From assembly GCF_002157205.1 (NCBI RefSeq), contig NZ_CP021358.1, positions 2,232,001-2,296,000 on the forward strand: a DNA stretch of 64,000 nucleotides. The letters are read 5' to 3'. Positions 49,733-59,597 of this stretch are shown piece after piece (within the stretch, counting starts at the first letter, position 1; each line of letters begins with the position of its first letter). Source of the DNA: Kushneria marisflavi. GTDB lineage: Bacteria; Pseudomonadota; Gammaproteobacteria; Pseudomonadales; Halomonadaceae. Both the position numbers and the translations under genes were made by a program. The notes below the pieces were generated by a model, which was given only the letters and a program-made list of their open reading frames with translations, did not search any database and had not been told where the DNA came from.

Positions 49733-51475
49733 CTACCAGTTCAGCGTTTCGAAATCGCCTTCCTTTTGGGGCGTTGAAGCCGCTTCACGTTCGGTGGCGG
49801 GATCGTTGGTGGCGCCATCGGCCGGCAGAGGTCCGGCGCCCGGATCGCGGGAAATGCCGTCGGTCACGGGGTGATCACGGAAGTATTCATCAAAGCGCAT
49901 CCGGGCGTCTTCACCAAACAGGATCTCACACGCCTCCATCAGCCCTTCCGACTGACGAATGGTCTCCTGACGCGAGACGAGGCTGATCTTGGAGCGCCGT
50001 CGCAGGAAGTCCTCGAGTTTGGTGATCATCTCGCGACGCGCCGCCTGACGCACCTCGGCGCGGATATATTCGGTGCCCTCGATGAGGATCTCTGCCTGGC
50101 GCGGGTCCTCACGAATGTACTCAAGTATACCGATCGCATGCGCCGCGTAGCGCCGCCACAACCGGGTCGAGAGCGGCTCGGAGGCGCTGGCATCGGTGTA
50201 ATCGTCGAGCTTCATCAGGCGCGCCTGGTGGAAGAACTCGTCGCGTACCGCATCCACCGGCTCGCCGTACCAGCGGTAATCGGGAAAGCGGATGTCGATG
50301 CCCATGGTCCTGACCAGGTCAACGATCTCTTCGCCGACATTGATGCAGTCGGTGAGCTTGCCGCCAAAGATGCTGATAAAGCCCTGATCGATGTCGGAAT
50401 CGATCTCGTGCTTGCGCGAGAGCTGCAGGAAGTCGCGGTCGCCTCCGCTGGTGTTCTGTACGGCCAGCGGTCGCACGCCGCAGCGGGTGGCGATGATGTC
50501 ATCCCGGTCCAGCGGCTTTTCGAGCGACAAACGCGCATTGATGTTATCGAGCACGAACCTGATGTCGTCGTCGGTGATGGCCGCGTGCGGATCTTCGGTG
50601 CGGGTGTCGGTCGTGCCGATACAGGTCCGGGTGCCCATGGGGATGGCAAAGAACAGTCGTCCGTCCTCATCGAAAAACGCCAGCACGCGCTTGTTGGGCG
50701 TGATTTGATCGACGATGAGATGGATGCCCTTGGACAGCACATGACTGTGTTCGGTCTTTTTGTGTGCCAGGGCATTGGTGCGATCGGCCAGCGGGCCGCA
50801 GGCGTTGACCAGCGTCTTCGTTTTGACCGTCCATTCACGGCCACTCATGACGTCTTTCAGGCCCACGTGCCAGAGTTTGCCCTGACGCTCGAAGCCGGTG
50901 GCCTCGACATAGTTGGCCGCCACACAGCCGCTGTTCATGGCGGTGCGCACGAAGTTCCACACGAAGCGGGCATCGTTGTCGTGCAAAAAGGCATCCGAGT
51001 ACTCGAAACAGCCGGTGGCCGATGTCGTGTTGATGACCGGCTCTTCGCGGTTAATGGTGCCAAGGCCCGGCAGGCGTGGCACTCGGGTAAAGCAGTTGCC
51101 GAACAGCCAATAGATCCAGGTGCCCGCCCACAGCATCAGGGGGTGCCAGCGAAAGCCCCTGGTGATCGTGGTGAGAAAGCGGATTTCCTGCACGGTCGAC
51201 GGATAGTGCTTGATCAGATGGTTACGCGAGACACACAGTTCGCGCACCAGCTTGAAGTCCCGCGACTCCATGTATTTGATGCCGCCCCAGATAAGGTTGG
51301 ACGACCACATGCTGGTCATGCCGGCGAAGTCGCCCTGTTCCACCAGACCGACCTTGACGCCGCGCCCGGCCAGTGCCGCGGCGCAGACCGCACCGTTGAT
51401 GCCGCCGCCAATGATCAGCGTGTCGTAGGTTTCGCCGTCGGCCAGCCTTTCGATATTGCTTTGCCTGAGTTGCAT
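49733..51475 (-). CDS. glpD: Glycerol-3-phosphate dehydrogenase/oxidase family protein
   Basis: This 580-residue FAD enzyme is related to aerobic glycerol-3-phosphate dehydrogenase, a peripheral membrane protein feeding electrons to quinone. It shows DTLIIGGGINGAVCAAALAGRGVKVGLVEQGDFAGMTSMWSSNLIWGGIKYM (about residues 18-70), VNACGPLADR near 223 and IPMGTRTCIGTTDT near 280. RCGVRPLAV follows near 332, with a GlpD C-terminal helical domain after it. ATG 51475 is chosen with GGAG 7 bases upstream. The C-terminal 60 residues are low-complexity, Glu/Pro/Ala-rich and unlike E. coli GlpD (501 residues). No glpF or glpK is nearby, so a related substrate is possible. Confidence 0.87.
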   Translation of the reverse strand: MQLRQSNIERLADGETYDTLIIGGGINGAVCAAALAGRGVKVGLVEQGDFAGMTSMWSSNLIWGGIKYMESRDFKLVRELCVSRNHLIKHYPSTVQEIRFLTTITRGFRWHPLMLWAGTWIYWLFGNCFTRVPRLPGLGTINREEPVINTTSATGCFEYSDAFLHDNDARFVWNFVRTAMNSGCVAANYVEATGFERQGKLWHVGLKDVMSGREWTVKTKTLVNACGPLADRTNALAHKKTEHSHVLSKGIHLIVDQITPNKRVLAFFDEDGRLFFAIPMGTRTCIGTTDTRTEDPHAAITDDDIRFVLDNINARLSLEKPLDRDDIIATRCGVRPLAVQNTSGGDRDFLQLSRKHEIDSDIDQGFISIFGGKLTDCINVGEEIVDLVRTMGIDIRFPDYRWYGEPVDAVRDEFFHQARLMKLDDYTDASASEPLSTRLWRRYAAHAIGILEYIREDPRQAEILIEGTEYIRAEVRQAARREMITKLEDFLRRRSKISLVSRQETIRQSEGLMEACEILFGEDARMRFDEYFRDHPVTDGISRDPGAGPLPADGATNDPATEREAASTPQKEGDFETLNW

Positions 51476-51552
51476 CGTCCTGCTCCGCGTCATGAAGGAG
51501 TGGCGCGCCGTCGCGGATAAACTCGCAGCGGCGTTGTCATGCCTTCAGTGTA

Positions 51553-52599
51553 CTACCGCTGGCCAATGTTGCATCCGACCGGTCGATTTGTGGCCCCCGC
51601 GCTCACCATCGCCTCGGCCTGTTTGAGGGCGTACAGAAGGCTCGATGGATCGGCAATGCCCTGGCCTGCAATATCGAAGGCGGTGCCGTGGTCGACGCTG
51701 GTACGCACGAAGGGCAGCCCTACCGTGATGTTCACGCCGTTATCGACCCCTAAATACTTCACCGGGATCAGACCCTGATCGTGATACTGCGCCACGACGG
51801 CATCAAAGTGGCCGCGACGGGCGTTCATGAAGACCGTATCGCCCGGCCAGGGGCCGGAAGCGTCGATGCCCTCTTCCCGGGCCCGGGCGATGGCCGGGGC
51901 AATGATGGCGTCATCCTCCCCGCCGAACAGACCCCCTTCGCCGGCATGCGGGTTAAGCCCGGCGACGGCGATGCGAGGATGATCGATGCCGTAGGCATGG
52001 CACGCCCGGGCGGCAAGGCGGATGGCACGCAGTTCGCGCTCGGGAGTGACGGCGTCGATGGCCTGACGAAGGGAGAGATGGATCGATACCAGCATCACGC
52101 GCAGCTCGTCGTTGGCCAGCATCATGCCGAAGTCCTGCGTGCCGGCGCGGTCGGCGAGAATCTCGGTGTGTCCGGGGTAGGGGATGCCGGCCGCGGCCAT
52201 GGCGGCCTTGTTGAGCGGGGCAGTGACGATGGCGCTGATCGAACCGTCGAGCGCGAAATCGATGGCGCGACTGACGTAAGCATAGGCGGCGGCCCCGGCG
52301 CGGGCATCGACCTGTCCATGGGGCAGATCAGACGGCAGCGGCGGACCTGCCGGTAGCACGGCCAGCCGTCCCGGTGTGGTTTTATCCATGTCCAGTTCGC
52401 CCGGGTGCTGGATGGGCACAAGGGTCAGGGCCAGGCCCAGTCGCGCCGTCGTGGCGCGCAGGCGCTCGATATCGCCGATGACCAGTAGCGGCGTGGTGCC
52501 TTCGCGCGGCATGCAGGCCAAACGGACGATGATTTCCGGGCCGACGCCGGCCGGGTCGCCCATGGTGATGGCGATGGGAGCGCGGGGAGATGCAGACAT
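51553..52599 (-). CDS. pdxA: 4-hydroxythreonine-4-phosphate dehydrogenase family
   Basis: This 348-residue NAD-dependent enzyme acts in pyridoxal-phosphate synthesis by oxidising 4-phosphohydroxy-threonine. It begins PIAITMGDPAGVGPEIIV, shows VTAPLNKAAMAAAGIPYPGHTEIL (metal/substrate His, about residue 150), VAGLNPHAGEGGLFG and FDAVVAQYHDQGLIPVKYLG with another metal His. ATG 52599 opens the conserved N terminus. E. coli PdxA has 329 residues. A PdxA2-type enzyme of erythronate catabolism looks similar, and no biosynthetic partners (rsmA, surA) are adjacent, so a catabolic paralogue cannot be excluded. Confidence 0.88.
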   Translation of the reverse strand: MSASPRAPIAITMGDPAGVGPEIIVRLACMPREGTTPLLVIGDIERLRATTARLGLALTLVPIQHPGELDMDKTTPGRLAVLPAGPPLPSDLPHGQVDARAGAAAYAYVSRAIDFALDGSISAIVTAPLNKAAMAAAGIPYPGHTEILADRAGTQDFGMMLANDELRVMLVSIHLSLRQAIDAVTPERELRAIRLAARACHAYGIDHPRIAVAGLNPHAGEGGLFGGEDDAIIAPAIARAREEGIDASGPWPGDTVFMNARRGHFDAVVAQYHDQGLIPVKYLGVDNGVNITVGLPFVRTSVDHGTAFDIAGQGIADPSSLLYALKQAEAMVSAGATNRPVGCNIGQR

Positions 52600-52761
52600 G
52601 GGGAGGCCCTTTTGTTGGCAGACAGCCGCCGTGAGCACAACGTCATGGGCGGCAGTGATCGACGATGCCATAATAGCGCTCTGTTTCGCGTACCGTCAGG
52701 GTGGGTCTGACGGGATACGCGATGGCTCCACCTTCCTGTTTTATTCTCGGTGGTTACCCTG

Positions 52762-53565
52762 ATGTGTGATGTGCCAACGCATGATGCCCCCCTTGAAACG
52801 CTTCTCACGTCGCTGGCCGAGCGGCTCGAGCGCGATGGCTACCTGTTGGCGCCAGCCGCCGAGATCGTGCCGGTCTTTCACGACTGGTGCGCGATGAGCG
52901 AGCACCGCACGCCGGATCATGACGTGCTGGGGCGCTACTGGAACCACCTGGCCCCGGACCGCTTCATGGGCGATGGCGGGCGCTACCGCCGCCGCCGTCA
53001 CGCTGTCTTCAGTGCCGCTGCCGGGGGGCATGAACTGTGTCGCAGGCCTCATCAGGCGCACTTTCAGACCACCGATTTCAATCGACTCAATGGCGGTATC
53101 GAGCGCCATTTTGAGCCGGTGGAAGATGGGGCACTGGCGACGCACGCCTTTACCTTCCTCTGTGAACTCTGTCTTGGCGTGTTCGGACACTGTGCGCCCG
53201 ACGTCGACTGGCATGTCGAGATGCACCAGTTTCGAATCGAGGTGGGGGGAGGCATCGATGCCGGCCTGCCCACGCCGGAGGGGCTGCACCGTGACGGCGT
53301 GGACTTCGTGGCGATGGTGATGATCCACCGAAACAACGTTCGCGAGGGGGTCTCCCACATTCACGACCTCGACCGTCGCGAGCTGGCCGCGTTTACGCTG
53401 GCGGACGGCCTGGACATGGCGCTGGTCGACGACACCCGGGTGCTGCACGGCGTCACCCCCATCGTGGCCGAGGACGCCTCGCGCGTCGGCACGCGGGACC
53501 TGCTGGTGCTGACCTTCAAGCGCCGGCCGCCGGATCATCTCTCCGGCGGCGTCTCCGGGATGTGA
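52762..53565 (+). CDS. 2-oxoglutarate/Fe(II) dioxygenase family protein (PF10014-like)
   Basis: This roughly 267-residue protein resembles the 2OG-Fe_Oxy_2 group, which includes bacterial free-amino-acid hydroxylases such as isoleucine dioxygenase. The iron ligands would be His and Asp in PEGLHRDGVDFVAMVMIHR (about residues 175-193) and the distal His in DDTRVLHGVTPI (about 236). The Arg binding 2-oxoglutarate may be in RVGTRDLLVLTFKRR. ATG 52762 or GTG 52750 may be the start, since the ribosome site is weak. Its 3' end overlaps the convergent RND transporter gene by 31 bp. Substrate is unknown. Confidence 0.8.
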   Translation: MCDVPTHDAPLETLLTSLAERLERDGYLLAPAAEIVPVFHDWCAMSEHRTPDHDVLGRYWNHLAPDRFMGDGGRYRRRRHAVFSAAAGGHELCRRPHQAHFQTTDFNRLNGGIERHFEPVEDGALATHAFTFLCELCLGVFGHCAPDVDWHVEMHQFRIEVGGGIDAGLPTPEGLHRDGVDFVAMVMIHRNNVREGVSHIHDLDRRELAAFTLADGLDMALVDDTRVLHGVTPIVAEDASRVGTRDLLVLTFKRRPPDHLSGGVSGM

Positions 53566-56500
53566 TCTTCAAGGGATGCCTTGAGCTGGCGGCGGCGATG
53601 CCCCGGCGGCTTCTGGTGGCCGGCCAGCCAGTAGTAGGCGATGGGCACCACGCCCAGGGTCAGAAGGGTGGCGCTGGCGCAGCCGGCCAGCAGCGTGATA
53701 CCCAGGCCAAAGCGACTGGCCGCCCCGGCACCGGCGGCCATCACCAGCGGCAGGGCGCCGGCCATGGTGGACAGTGATGTCATCAGAATCGGGCGCAGTC
53801 GCGTCTGTGAGGCCTGCAATATGGCCTCGCGCAGCGCCATACCCTCATCACGCAGTTGATTGGCGAACTCGACGATCAAAATGCCGTTCTTGGCCGACAG
53901 GCCAATCAGCATCAAAAGCCCGATCTGGGCATACAGGTTGAGGCTTTCGCCCAGCAGCCACAGCGCAAGACCGGCGCCCAGCATCCCCAGCGGTACGGTC
54001 AGCATCACCACCAGCGGGCTGATGAAGTTCTCGAACTGTGCGGCCAGTACCAGCCAGGTGACCGCGATCGCCACGGTGAACACCAGCAGCAGATCGCGTC
54101 CGGCCTCGAGGAAATCCTGAGTGGCGCCCTTGTAGTCGATGCGTGCCTGCTCCGGCAGGGTCCGGTCAACCGTGGCATTCATGTGATCAAGCACCTGCGA
54201 CAGGCTGTAGCCCTCGGCGACGTTGGCCGAAAAGGTGACGGCGCGAATCCGATTATAACGGTTCAGCGTCGGTGAGACGGCCACCTCTTCCAGATGGACA
54301 AGATTGGCAAGACTCACCAGTGCGCCACTGGCGCTACGCACTCGAATCTCTTCCAGCGCCTGTGGCGTCAGGCGCTGTTCACGCATGCCCTGCAAAATCA
54401 CGTCATAGGACTGGCCGTCGCGCTCGAACGTGGTCAGGCTGCGCTCGCCAAAAAAGGATTCAAGCGTCTGACCGACCGTCTCGGCGCTGACGCCGAGCTG
54501 GGCGGCGCGTTCGCGATCCAGTCGAATCTGAAGCTGGGGGGTGGTCTCGATCAGGTCGCTGTCGAGCGCCTCGAGACCGGGGTAGTCCTGCCAGGCGGCC
54601 ATCAGCTGGTCGCGCCAGGCGCCCAGAGTGGCGTAATCCGGCCCGCCGACCACGAACTGTACCGGTGTGGCGTTGCCCGAGCTCAGCCCGCGCGGCAGCA
54701 GCGTTGTCGCGCTGACTTCGGAAAAGCCCTTGAGCGTCTCATTGATGCGCGCAGCTACCTCCCGGGTACTCTGATCGCGTGTCTGCCAGGGGGTAAAGCT
54801 GATGATCCAGCGGCCGTTGTTGACGGCGCCTTCGCTGTTACCGGGCGACGGCACGCGCAGCGAGGCGTTATCGACCAGCGACGTGTCCTCGAGAATGGGG
54901 GCCAGCCGCTGCTCCATGACCTGCATGCGTCGATGCATCTCCTCGAAGTTGACCCCTTCCTCGGCCTGGACGTTGATACGCAGCGCGCCGCGGTCGTCAT
55001 AGGGCTCGTACTCGGTGGGTAGCGTGGTGATGACGGCGCAGGTGATGATCACCATACCCACAAAACCACTGCCAACCAGTACCGGGCGGTGCAGCATCCG
55101 GGAGAGATGACGCTGATATCGTGCCGCCACACCGGCCATGAATCGCCCCGAGGACGATCCCTGACGCCCGGCCAGCAGCCATGAGGCCATGACCGGTGTC
55201 AGTGACAGCGATACCAGGGTGGAAAAGGCAATGGCGGCGGCAATGGTGACGGCAAATTCGGTAAAGAGGCGCCCGGTCTGGCCGCTCATCAGCGTGATGG
55301 GCAGAAACACCGCCATCAGCACCAGACTGGTGGCGATGATGGCAAAGGCGACCTGACGGGCACCGCGAAAGGCAGCCACCAGTGCTGTATCGCCTTCTTC
55401 CAGATGGCGCTGAATGTTTTCGATCATGACGATGGCGTCATCCACCACCAGTCCGACCGAGAGTACCAGCGCCAGCAGGGTCAGCATGTTGAGACTGAAC
55501 CCCAGCCCCAGCAGAAGCATGCCGCAGGCCAGCAGCGAGATGGGGATGACCGTGGCGGCCACCAGCGCCGCGCGCCACGACCCCAGAAAGACAATGATCA
55601 CGCCGACCACCATCAACACCGCAATGACCAGGGTCAGCAGCACCTCCTTGAGTGCTGCCGAGATGTAGAGGGTGTCATCGGAGACGATGTCGATGTGCAT
55701 ACCCTCGGGCAGCTCGTTGCGAAGCGCCTCGAGCGTGGCACGCACATCGCGCGAGATGGACAGCGTATTGGCGGTGCTCTGGCGGCTGATGGCGATCGAG
55801 ACGGTGGGCGCGCCGTCGACCTGAAAGCTTTCGCGCCGTGTATCCGGGCCCAGCGCGACCGTGGCCACATCACCCAGCGTGACGGTGCGCGTACCCTCGC
55901 CACGGCGCAGTGGCAGCGCCTGGAATGATTCGGCCGTTTCATAGCCCGGCAGCAGCCGCACGGTGAACTCCCGGGTGGTGGACTCGACCCGTCCCCCCGG
56001 ATATTCGACATTTTCCCGGGCCAGGGCACTGGTAATGTCATCGACGGTGATGTCATGGGCGGTCATGGCGTGGCGATCCAGGTCCACGCGCATGGCCGGC
56101 AGCTGCGAGCCCCACAGTCGCACCCGTGAGACGCCGCCGATGGTCGAGAAGCGATCCAGAAGCTGACGGTCGGCATAGTCCGACAGTGCCATGGCGCTCA
56201 TTCGGTCAGTCTTGACTGACAGGATCATGAGCGTGTCGCTGCCGCCCTGATCCTTGCTGATTTCAGGGGCTTCGGCTCCTTCCGGTAGATTGTCCGCCAC
56301 CCTGGAAACCTGATCGCGCACGTCATTGGCGGCGGTGTCGAGATCGATGCTGCTTGCAAAGGTCAGCGTGACCTCGGATTCCCCGTCATTGCTTTCGGAT
56401 TCGACGCTGACCACGCCTTCAATGCCGGCCACCACGTTTTCGATCGTCTGGGTGACGCGGGATTCCACTACCGCCGCCGAGGCGCCAGGCCAGGCAATCT

Positions 56501-56642
56501 CGACCGAGACTTCCGGCTCCTCGATGGAGGGGTACTCCCGAATGGGCAGCTCCAGAAAGGCCAGCGTGCCAAAGAGTACCAGCAGCATCGAGACCACCAC
56601 GGTGCCTACCGGTCGCGTGACGGCCAGATCGGTCAGGGTCAT
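53535..56642 (-). CDS. RND efflux transporter, inner-membrane subunit (AcrB/MexB family)
   Basis: This 1035-residue HAE1-type RND pump uses the proton gradient to expel drugs or solvents. Seen are TM1 (TRPVGTVVVSMLLVLFGTLAFLELPIREYPSIEEPEV), the porter domains and the central membrane block. GLVVDDAIVMIENIQRHLEEGDTALVAAFRGARQVAFAIIATSLVLMAVFLPI (about residues 395-450) carries the DD of the proton relay. The C-terminal IGLSAKNGILIVEFANQLRDEGMALREAI carries the conserved Lys. Its start overlaps the adaptor stop by ATGA. No outer-membrane channel gene is nearby, so an unlinked TolC-like protein is probable. The sequence pattern is closer to MdtBC/MexW-like subgroups than to AcrB itself. Confidence 0.94.
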   Translation of the reverse strand: MTLTDLAVTRPVGTVVVSMLLVLFGTLAFLELPIREYPSIEEPEVSVEIAWPGASAAVVESRVTQTIENVVAGIEGVVSVESESNDGESEVTLTFASSIDLDTAANDVRDQVSRVADNLPEGAEAPEISKDQGGSDTLMILSVKTDRMSAMALSDYADRQLLDRFSTIGGVSRVRLWGSQLPAMRVDLDRHAMTAHDITVDDITSALARENVEYPGGRVESTTREFTVRLLPGYETAESFQALPLRRGEGTRTVTLGDVATVALGPDTRRESFQVDGAPTVSIAISRQSTANTLSISRDVRATLEALRNELPEGMHIDIVSDDTLYISAALKEVLLTLVIAVLMVVGVIIVFLGSWRAALVAATVIPISLLACGMLLLGLGFSLNMLTLLALVLSVGLVVDDAIVMIENIQRHLEEGDTALVAAFRGARQVAFAIIATSLVLMAVFLPITLMSGQTGRLFTEFAVTIAAAIAFSTLVSLSLTPVMASWLLAGRQGSSSGRFMAGVAARYQRHLSRMLHRPVLVGSGFVGMVIITCAVITTLPTEYEPYDDRGALRINVQAEEGVNFEEMHRRMQVMEQRLAPILEDTSLVDNASLRVPSPGNSEGAVNNGRWIISFTPWQTRDQSTREVAARINETLKGFSEVSATTLLPRGLSSGNATPVQFVVGGPDYATLGAWRDQLMAAWQDYPGLEALDSDLIETTPQLQIRLDRERAAQLGVSAETVGQTLESFFGERSLTTFERDGQSYDVILQGMREQRLTPQALEEIRVRSASGALVSLANLVHLEEVAVSPTLNRYNRIRAVTFSANVAEGYSLSQVLDHMNATVDRTLPEQARIDYKGATQDFLEAGRDLLLVFTVAIAVTWLVLAAQFENFISPLVVMLTVPLGMLGAGLALWLLGESLNLYAQIGLLMLIGLSAKNGILIVEFANQLRDEGMALREAILQASQTRLRPILMTSLSTMAGALPLVMAAGAGAASRFGLGITLLAGCASATLLTLGVVPIAYYWLAGHQKPPGHRRRQLKASLEDHIPETPPER

Positions 56643-57814
56643 GGGGTGGATGTCTCCGAGGCGGGTACGGTCTCGTCGGAGGCCTGCCCGGGCTGTTCAA
56701 ACAGGGCGGGCGTGTCGCGTGCGGCGGTCTCATCGAGGGTGAGATCACGATCTTCGCCGATATCGCGCAGGCCGCTGATGGCCACCGAAGCGCCCGGCTT
56801 CAGCGTGCGCCGGTCAGTGATGGTCTCTATGGCGGCCCAGCCGGGCCCGCGTTCGAGCACGTTGATGTCGACCCGGTGGGCGCGATAGTGGTCCGCTTCT
56901 GAGGTGACCACAAACACCCATTGGCGATCACGCTCGCCCATGATGGCGCTTTCCGGCACGACCAGGCGGCGTTGAGGCGGTAGAAGCAGGGCGATATCAA
57001 GCAGCATGCCCGGGCGCAGGGCGAGATCGGGATTGTTAAAGCGCGCGCGGACCATGACCGTTCGGGTGTCCCGATCCAGACGCGGATCGATGGTGATGAC
57101 TTCGCCGTGAAAGACTCGACCGGGCCAGGCCACCGATCGTGCCATCACCGCCATGCCCTCACTGACACGCTGCAGTTCGCGCTCGGGCAGTGAGAAATCG
57201 ACCTGAACCCGATCGATGCTGTCCAGCGTCACCAGCGGCGTGTCGGCGCTGATCTGCTCACCGACGCTTAAGTGACTCAGCCCCATGAGGCCGCTGACCG
57301 GTGCGGTAATGGTGCGGTCCTCCAGCGCGGCGGTCAGGCGGGCCGCCTCGATTCGGGCACTTTCCAGCCGGTTACGCTGGGCATCCCTCTGCTGGGTGGC
57401 GATCGAGCCCTGACGCACCAGCGGCTCGAGGCGGTCGAGCTCCCGCTGCTCCTGCTCGACGATGACCCGTGCCGCCCGCAGGCCCTGCTGTTCGGCGCGG
57501 TCATCGAGCTGGATCAAAAGGTCTCCGCGCTTGACCCGCTCGCCGCTGTCAAAGTGCAGTCCGGTAATGCGTTCGGTGACCAGAGACGCAATCTCGATCG
57601 AGTCCGTGGCCTCGACATCCCCCACAGCACTCAGAGTGGCGCTCAGAGGGCGTTCGATGACCTCGGCAAGACCAACGGCCACCGGGGAGGGCGTGCCGAC
57701 TCGCTCGGGCGCCTGCTCGCGCGATAGCCACCACCAGAAGATCAGGGCCAGCGCTATCGGGATCAGCGCCACCAGCCAGATCAGCGGGCGTCGGGCATCG
57801 TGGGACTCGGACAT
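56639..57814 (-). CDS. RND efflux periplasmic adaptor (membrane fusion protein)
   Basis: This 391-residue HlyD/AcrA-family adaptor bridges the pump and an outer-membrane channel. An N-terminal membrane anchor (WLVALIPIALALIFWWWL, about residues 11-28) takes the place of a lipoprotein signal. The lipoyl-like halves are GDVEATDSIEIASLVTERITGLHFDSGERVKRGDLLIQLD and TITAPVSGLMGLSHLSVGEQIS. A coiled-coil hairpin of about 60 residues lies between them. ATG 57814 is chosen over 57913, which would add an unconvincing leader. It is the first gene of the two-gene pump operon. The 250 bp upstream show no clear operator. Confidence 0.92.
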   Translation of the reverse strand: MSESHDARRPLIWLVALIPIALALIFWWWLSREQAPERVGTPSPVAVGLAEVIERPLSATLSAVGDVEATDSIEIASLVTERITGLHFDSGERVKRGDLLIQLDDRAEQQGLRAARVIVEQEQRELDRLEPLVRQGSIATQQRDAQRNRLESARIEAARLTAALEDRTITAPVSGLMGLSHLSVGEQISADTPLVTLDSIDRVQVDFSLPERELQRVSEGMAVMARSVAWPGRVFHGEVITIDPRLDRDTRTVMVRARFNNPDLALRPGMLLDIALLLPPQRRLVVPESAIMGERDRQWVFVVTSEADHYRAHRVDINVLERGPGWAAIETITDRRTLKPGASVAISGLRDIGEDRDLTLDETAARDTPALFEQPGQASDETVPASETSTP

Positions 57815-58067
57815 GGGCAGGTTTCCGCAGGCAAGGGCGTTCAGGGCAGCCGAAGCGTGCTGCCTTCTAACAGCATACGAGGATACGTCCGGGTCGCAAC
57901 GTCGTTCGTTCAAGCGCGCTTAAGGCAGAGCCGCAGGAAGCGCCTATGGACATGATGACCACTGCCATGCCGGAAAAAGTCGAGCGGTTGACGCTTCGAT
58001 GCACCAGGCTGACAGGGGTTACATCAACGTGGATAAATGCTGAGACCTGCTCAAGGAGACAGAAACG

Positions 58068-58667
58068 ATGTCCCGGATACTGGTGCTGTATTACTCGATG
58101 TATGGCCATATCGAAACCATGGCCGACGCGGTGGCAGAAGGTGCACGCTCGATATCGGGCACCGAGGTGACCATCAAGCGCGTGCCTGAAACCATGGATG
58201 AGGAAGCCTTCAGACAGGCCGGCGGCAAGGTGGATCAGTCTGCAGCGATTGCCGAGCCGTCGGAGCTTCCCGACTATGACGCGATCATCCTGGGCACGCC
58301 GACCCGCTATGGCAACATGGCCGGCCAGATGCGTACCTTTCTGGACCAGACCGGCGGGCTGTGGGCGAAGGGGGCCCTGCGCGGCAAGCTGGCGAGCGTC
58401 TTTACCTCCACCGGTACCGGCGGCGGGGAGGAGATGACCATCACCTCGAGCTGGACGACGCTGGCCCATCACGGGATGGTGATCGTGCCGATCGGTTACG
58501 GGGTCGAGGAGCAGTTTGATATTTCCGAGGTCAGTGGCGGTACGCCCTATGGTGCCTCGACGCTGGCCGGCGGTGACGGTTCGCGCCAGCCGACCGCGCG
58601 CGAGCTGAAAATTGCCCGTTTCCAGGGCGAGTATGTGGCAGGCTTTGCCAAAAAGCTGACGGCGTAG
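58068..58667 (+). CDS. wrbA: NAD(P)H:quinone oxidoreductase, WrbA type
   Basis: This 199-residue flavodoxin-like FMN enzyme reduces quinones by two electrons. It starts [23 protein letters not shown] (FMN phosphate loop), has [28 protein letters not shown] near residues 70-97 and [33 protein letters not shown] near 109-141. It ends [22 protein letters not shown], all diagnostic of WrbA. AGGAG lies 9 bases before the ATG. It shares a bidirectional terminator with the convergent peroxiredoxin gene, giving two redox-stress genes side by side. Confidence 0.95.
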   Translation: MSRILVLYYSMYGHIETMADAVAEGARSISGTEVTIKRVPETMDEEAFRQAGGKVDQSAAIAEPSELPDYDAIILGTPTRYGNMAGQMRTFLDQTGGLWAKGALRGKLASVFTSTGTGGGEEMTITSSWTTLAHHGMVIVPIGYGVEEQFDISEVSGGTPYGASTLAGGDGSRQPTARELKIARFQGEYVAGFAKKLTA

Positions 58668-58720
58668 ATGCCCTGGCGCCCATGTTTGTCGCCGTTGCGG
58701 GTAAATTCCGCGCCGCGATC

Positions 58721-58755
58721 AAAAAAACGCCCGGCCATATAGCCGGGCGTTTTTC
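58721..58755. terminator. Bidirectional terminator between wrbA and peroxiredoxin gene
   Basis: ACGCCCGGC and GCCGGGCGT form the stem around a short loop, with A7 on the left and T5 on the right, so it works for both convergent genes. Confidence 0.93.
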
Positions 58756-58795
58756 GTGACGGGGAGCGAGCCATGGTGGCCGCCCCCGGCATGTC

Positions 58796-59428
58796 TTACT
58801 TGTTGAGCTTTGTCATGCGCAGGTAGGGCTTTTTCTCGTCCCAGCCCTGCGGGAAGAGCTTGGCGGCTTCTTCATTGCTCAGCGACGGCACGATGATGAC
58901 GTCGTCACCCTGACGCCAGTTGACCGGCGTTGCGACCTTTTCGTTGTCGGTCAGCTGCAGGCTGTCGAGCACACGCAGGATTTCCTGGAAGTTACGCCCG
59001 GCGCTGGCCGGATAGGTCAGGGTCAGACGCACCTTCTTTTTGGGGTCGATGACAAAGACCGAACGGACCGTCAGGGTATCGTTGGCATTGGGGTGAATCA
59101 TGCCGTACTTTTCGCTGACACTGCGATCGGCATCGGCCAGCAGCGGGAAGTTGAGCCCGCAACCCTGGGTTTCTTCGATGTCACCCTTCCAGGCGTGGTG
59201 GTCTTCAATCGGATCGACCGATAGGCCAATGGCCTTGGTATTGCGCTTGTCGAACTCGGACTTCAGGCGCGCTACCTCACCCAGCTCGGTGGTGCACACC
59301 GGTGTGAAGTCCTTGGGGTGAGAAAACAGAATCGCCCAGCTATCACCCAGCCACTCGTGAAAATTGATGACTCCCTCTGTGCTGTCCTGAGAGAAATCCG
59401 GTGCAGTATCGCCAAGTTGCAGCGCCAT
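58796..59428 (-). CDS. 1-Cys peroxiredoxin (Prx6 family)
   Basis: This 210-residue thiol peroxidase reduces H2O2 and organic peroxides. The peroxidatic Cys is in FSHPKDFTPVCTTELGEVARL (PxxxTxxC, Cys about residue 45). GLSVDPIEDHHAWKGDIEE and the Prx6 C-terminal part (PVNWRQGDDVIIVPSLSNEEAAKLFP) follow. The Cys in GCGLNFPLL is not a standard resolving position, so 1-Cys chemistry is likely. A strong AAGGAG site lies 6 bases before the ATG. It is a single gene that converges on wrbA. Confidence 0.93.
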   Translation of the reverse strand: MALQLGDTAPDFSQDSTEGVINFHEWLGDSWAILFSHPKDFTPVCTTELGEVARLKSEFDKRNTKAIGLSVDPIEDHHAWKGDIEETQGCGLNFPLLADADRSVSEKYGMIHPNANDTLTVRSVFVIDPKKKVRLTLTYPASAGRNFQEILRVLDSLQLTDNEKVATPVNWRQGDDVIIVPSLSNEEAAKLFPQGWDEKKPYLRMTKLNK

Positions 59429-59597
59429 TTGTCACTCCTTTGGCATTAATGAAAACGGTGTCAGCAGAAGGGCCTGCGGCCCGGGTCCGACCCGACATGA
59501 GGTCATGATCAGATAATGACGACTTCAGGCCGCAGAACCAAACAACGAGTTGTCCTAACCTGGTTCCATAAAGGCATAAAAAGAACGTGTAAAAGCA

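Noticed and set aside
49871..51520. 549-codon plus-strand frame opposite glpD
   Set aside because: It is a mirror of the high-GC glpD codon pattern. The minus strand carries clear FAD and GlpD motifs.
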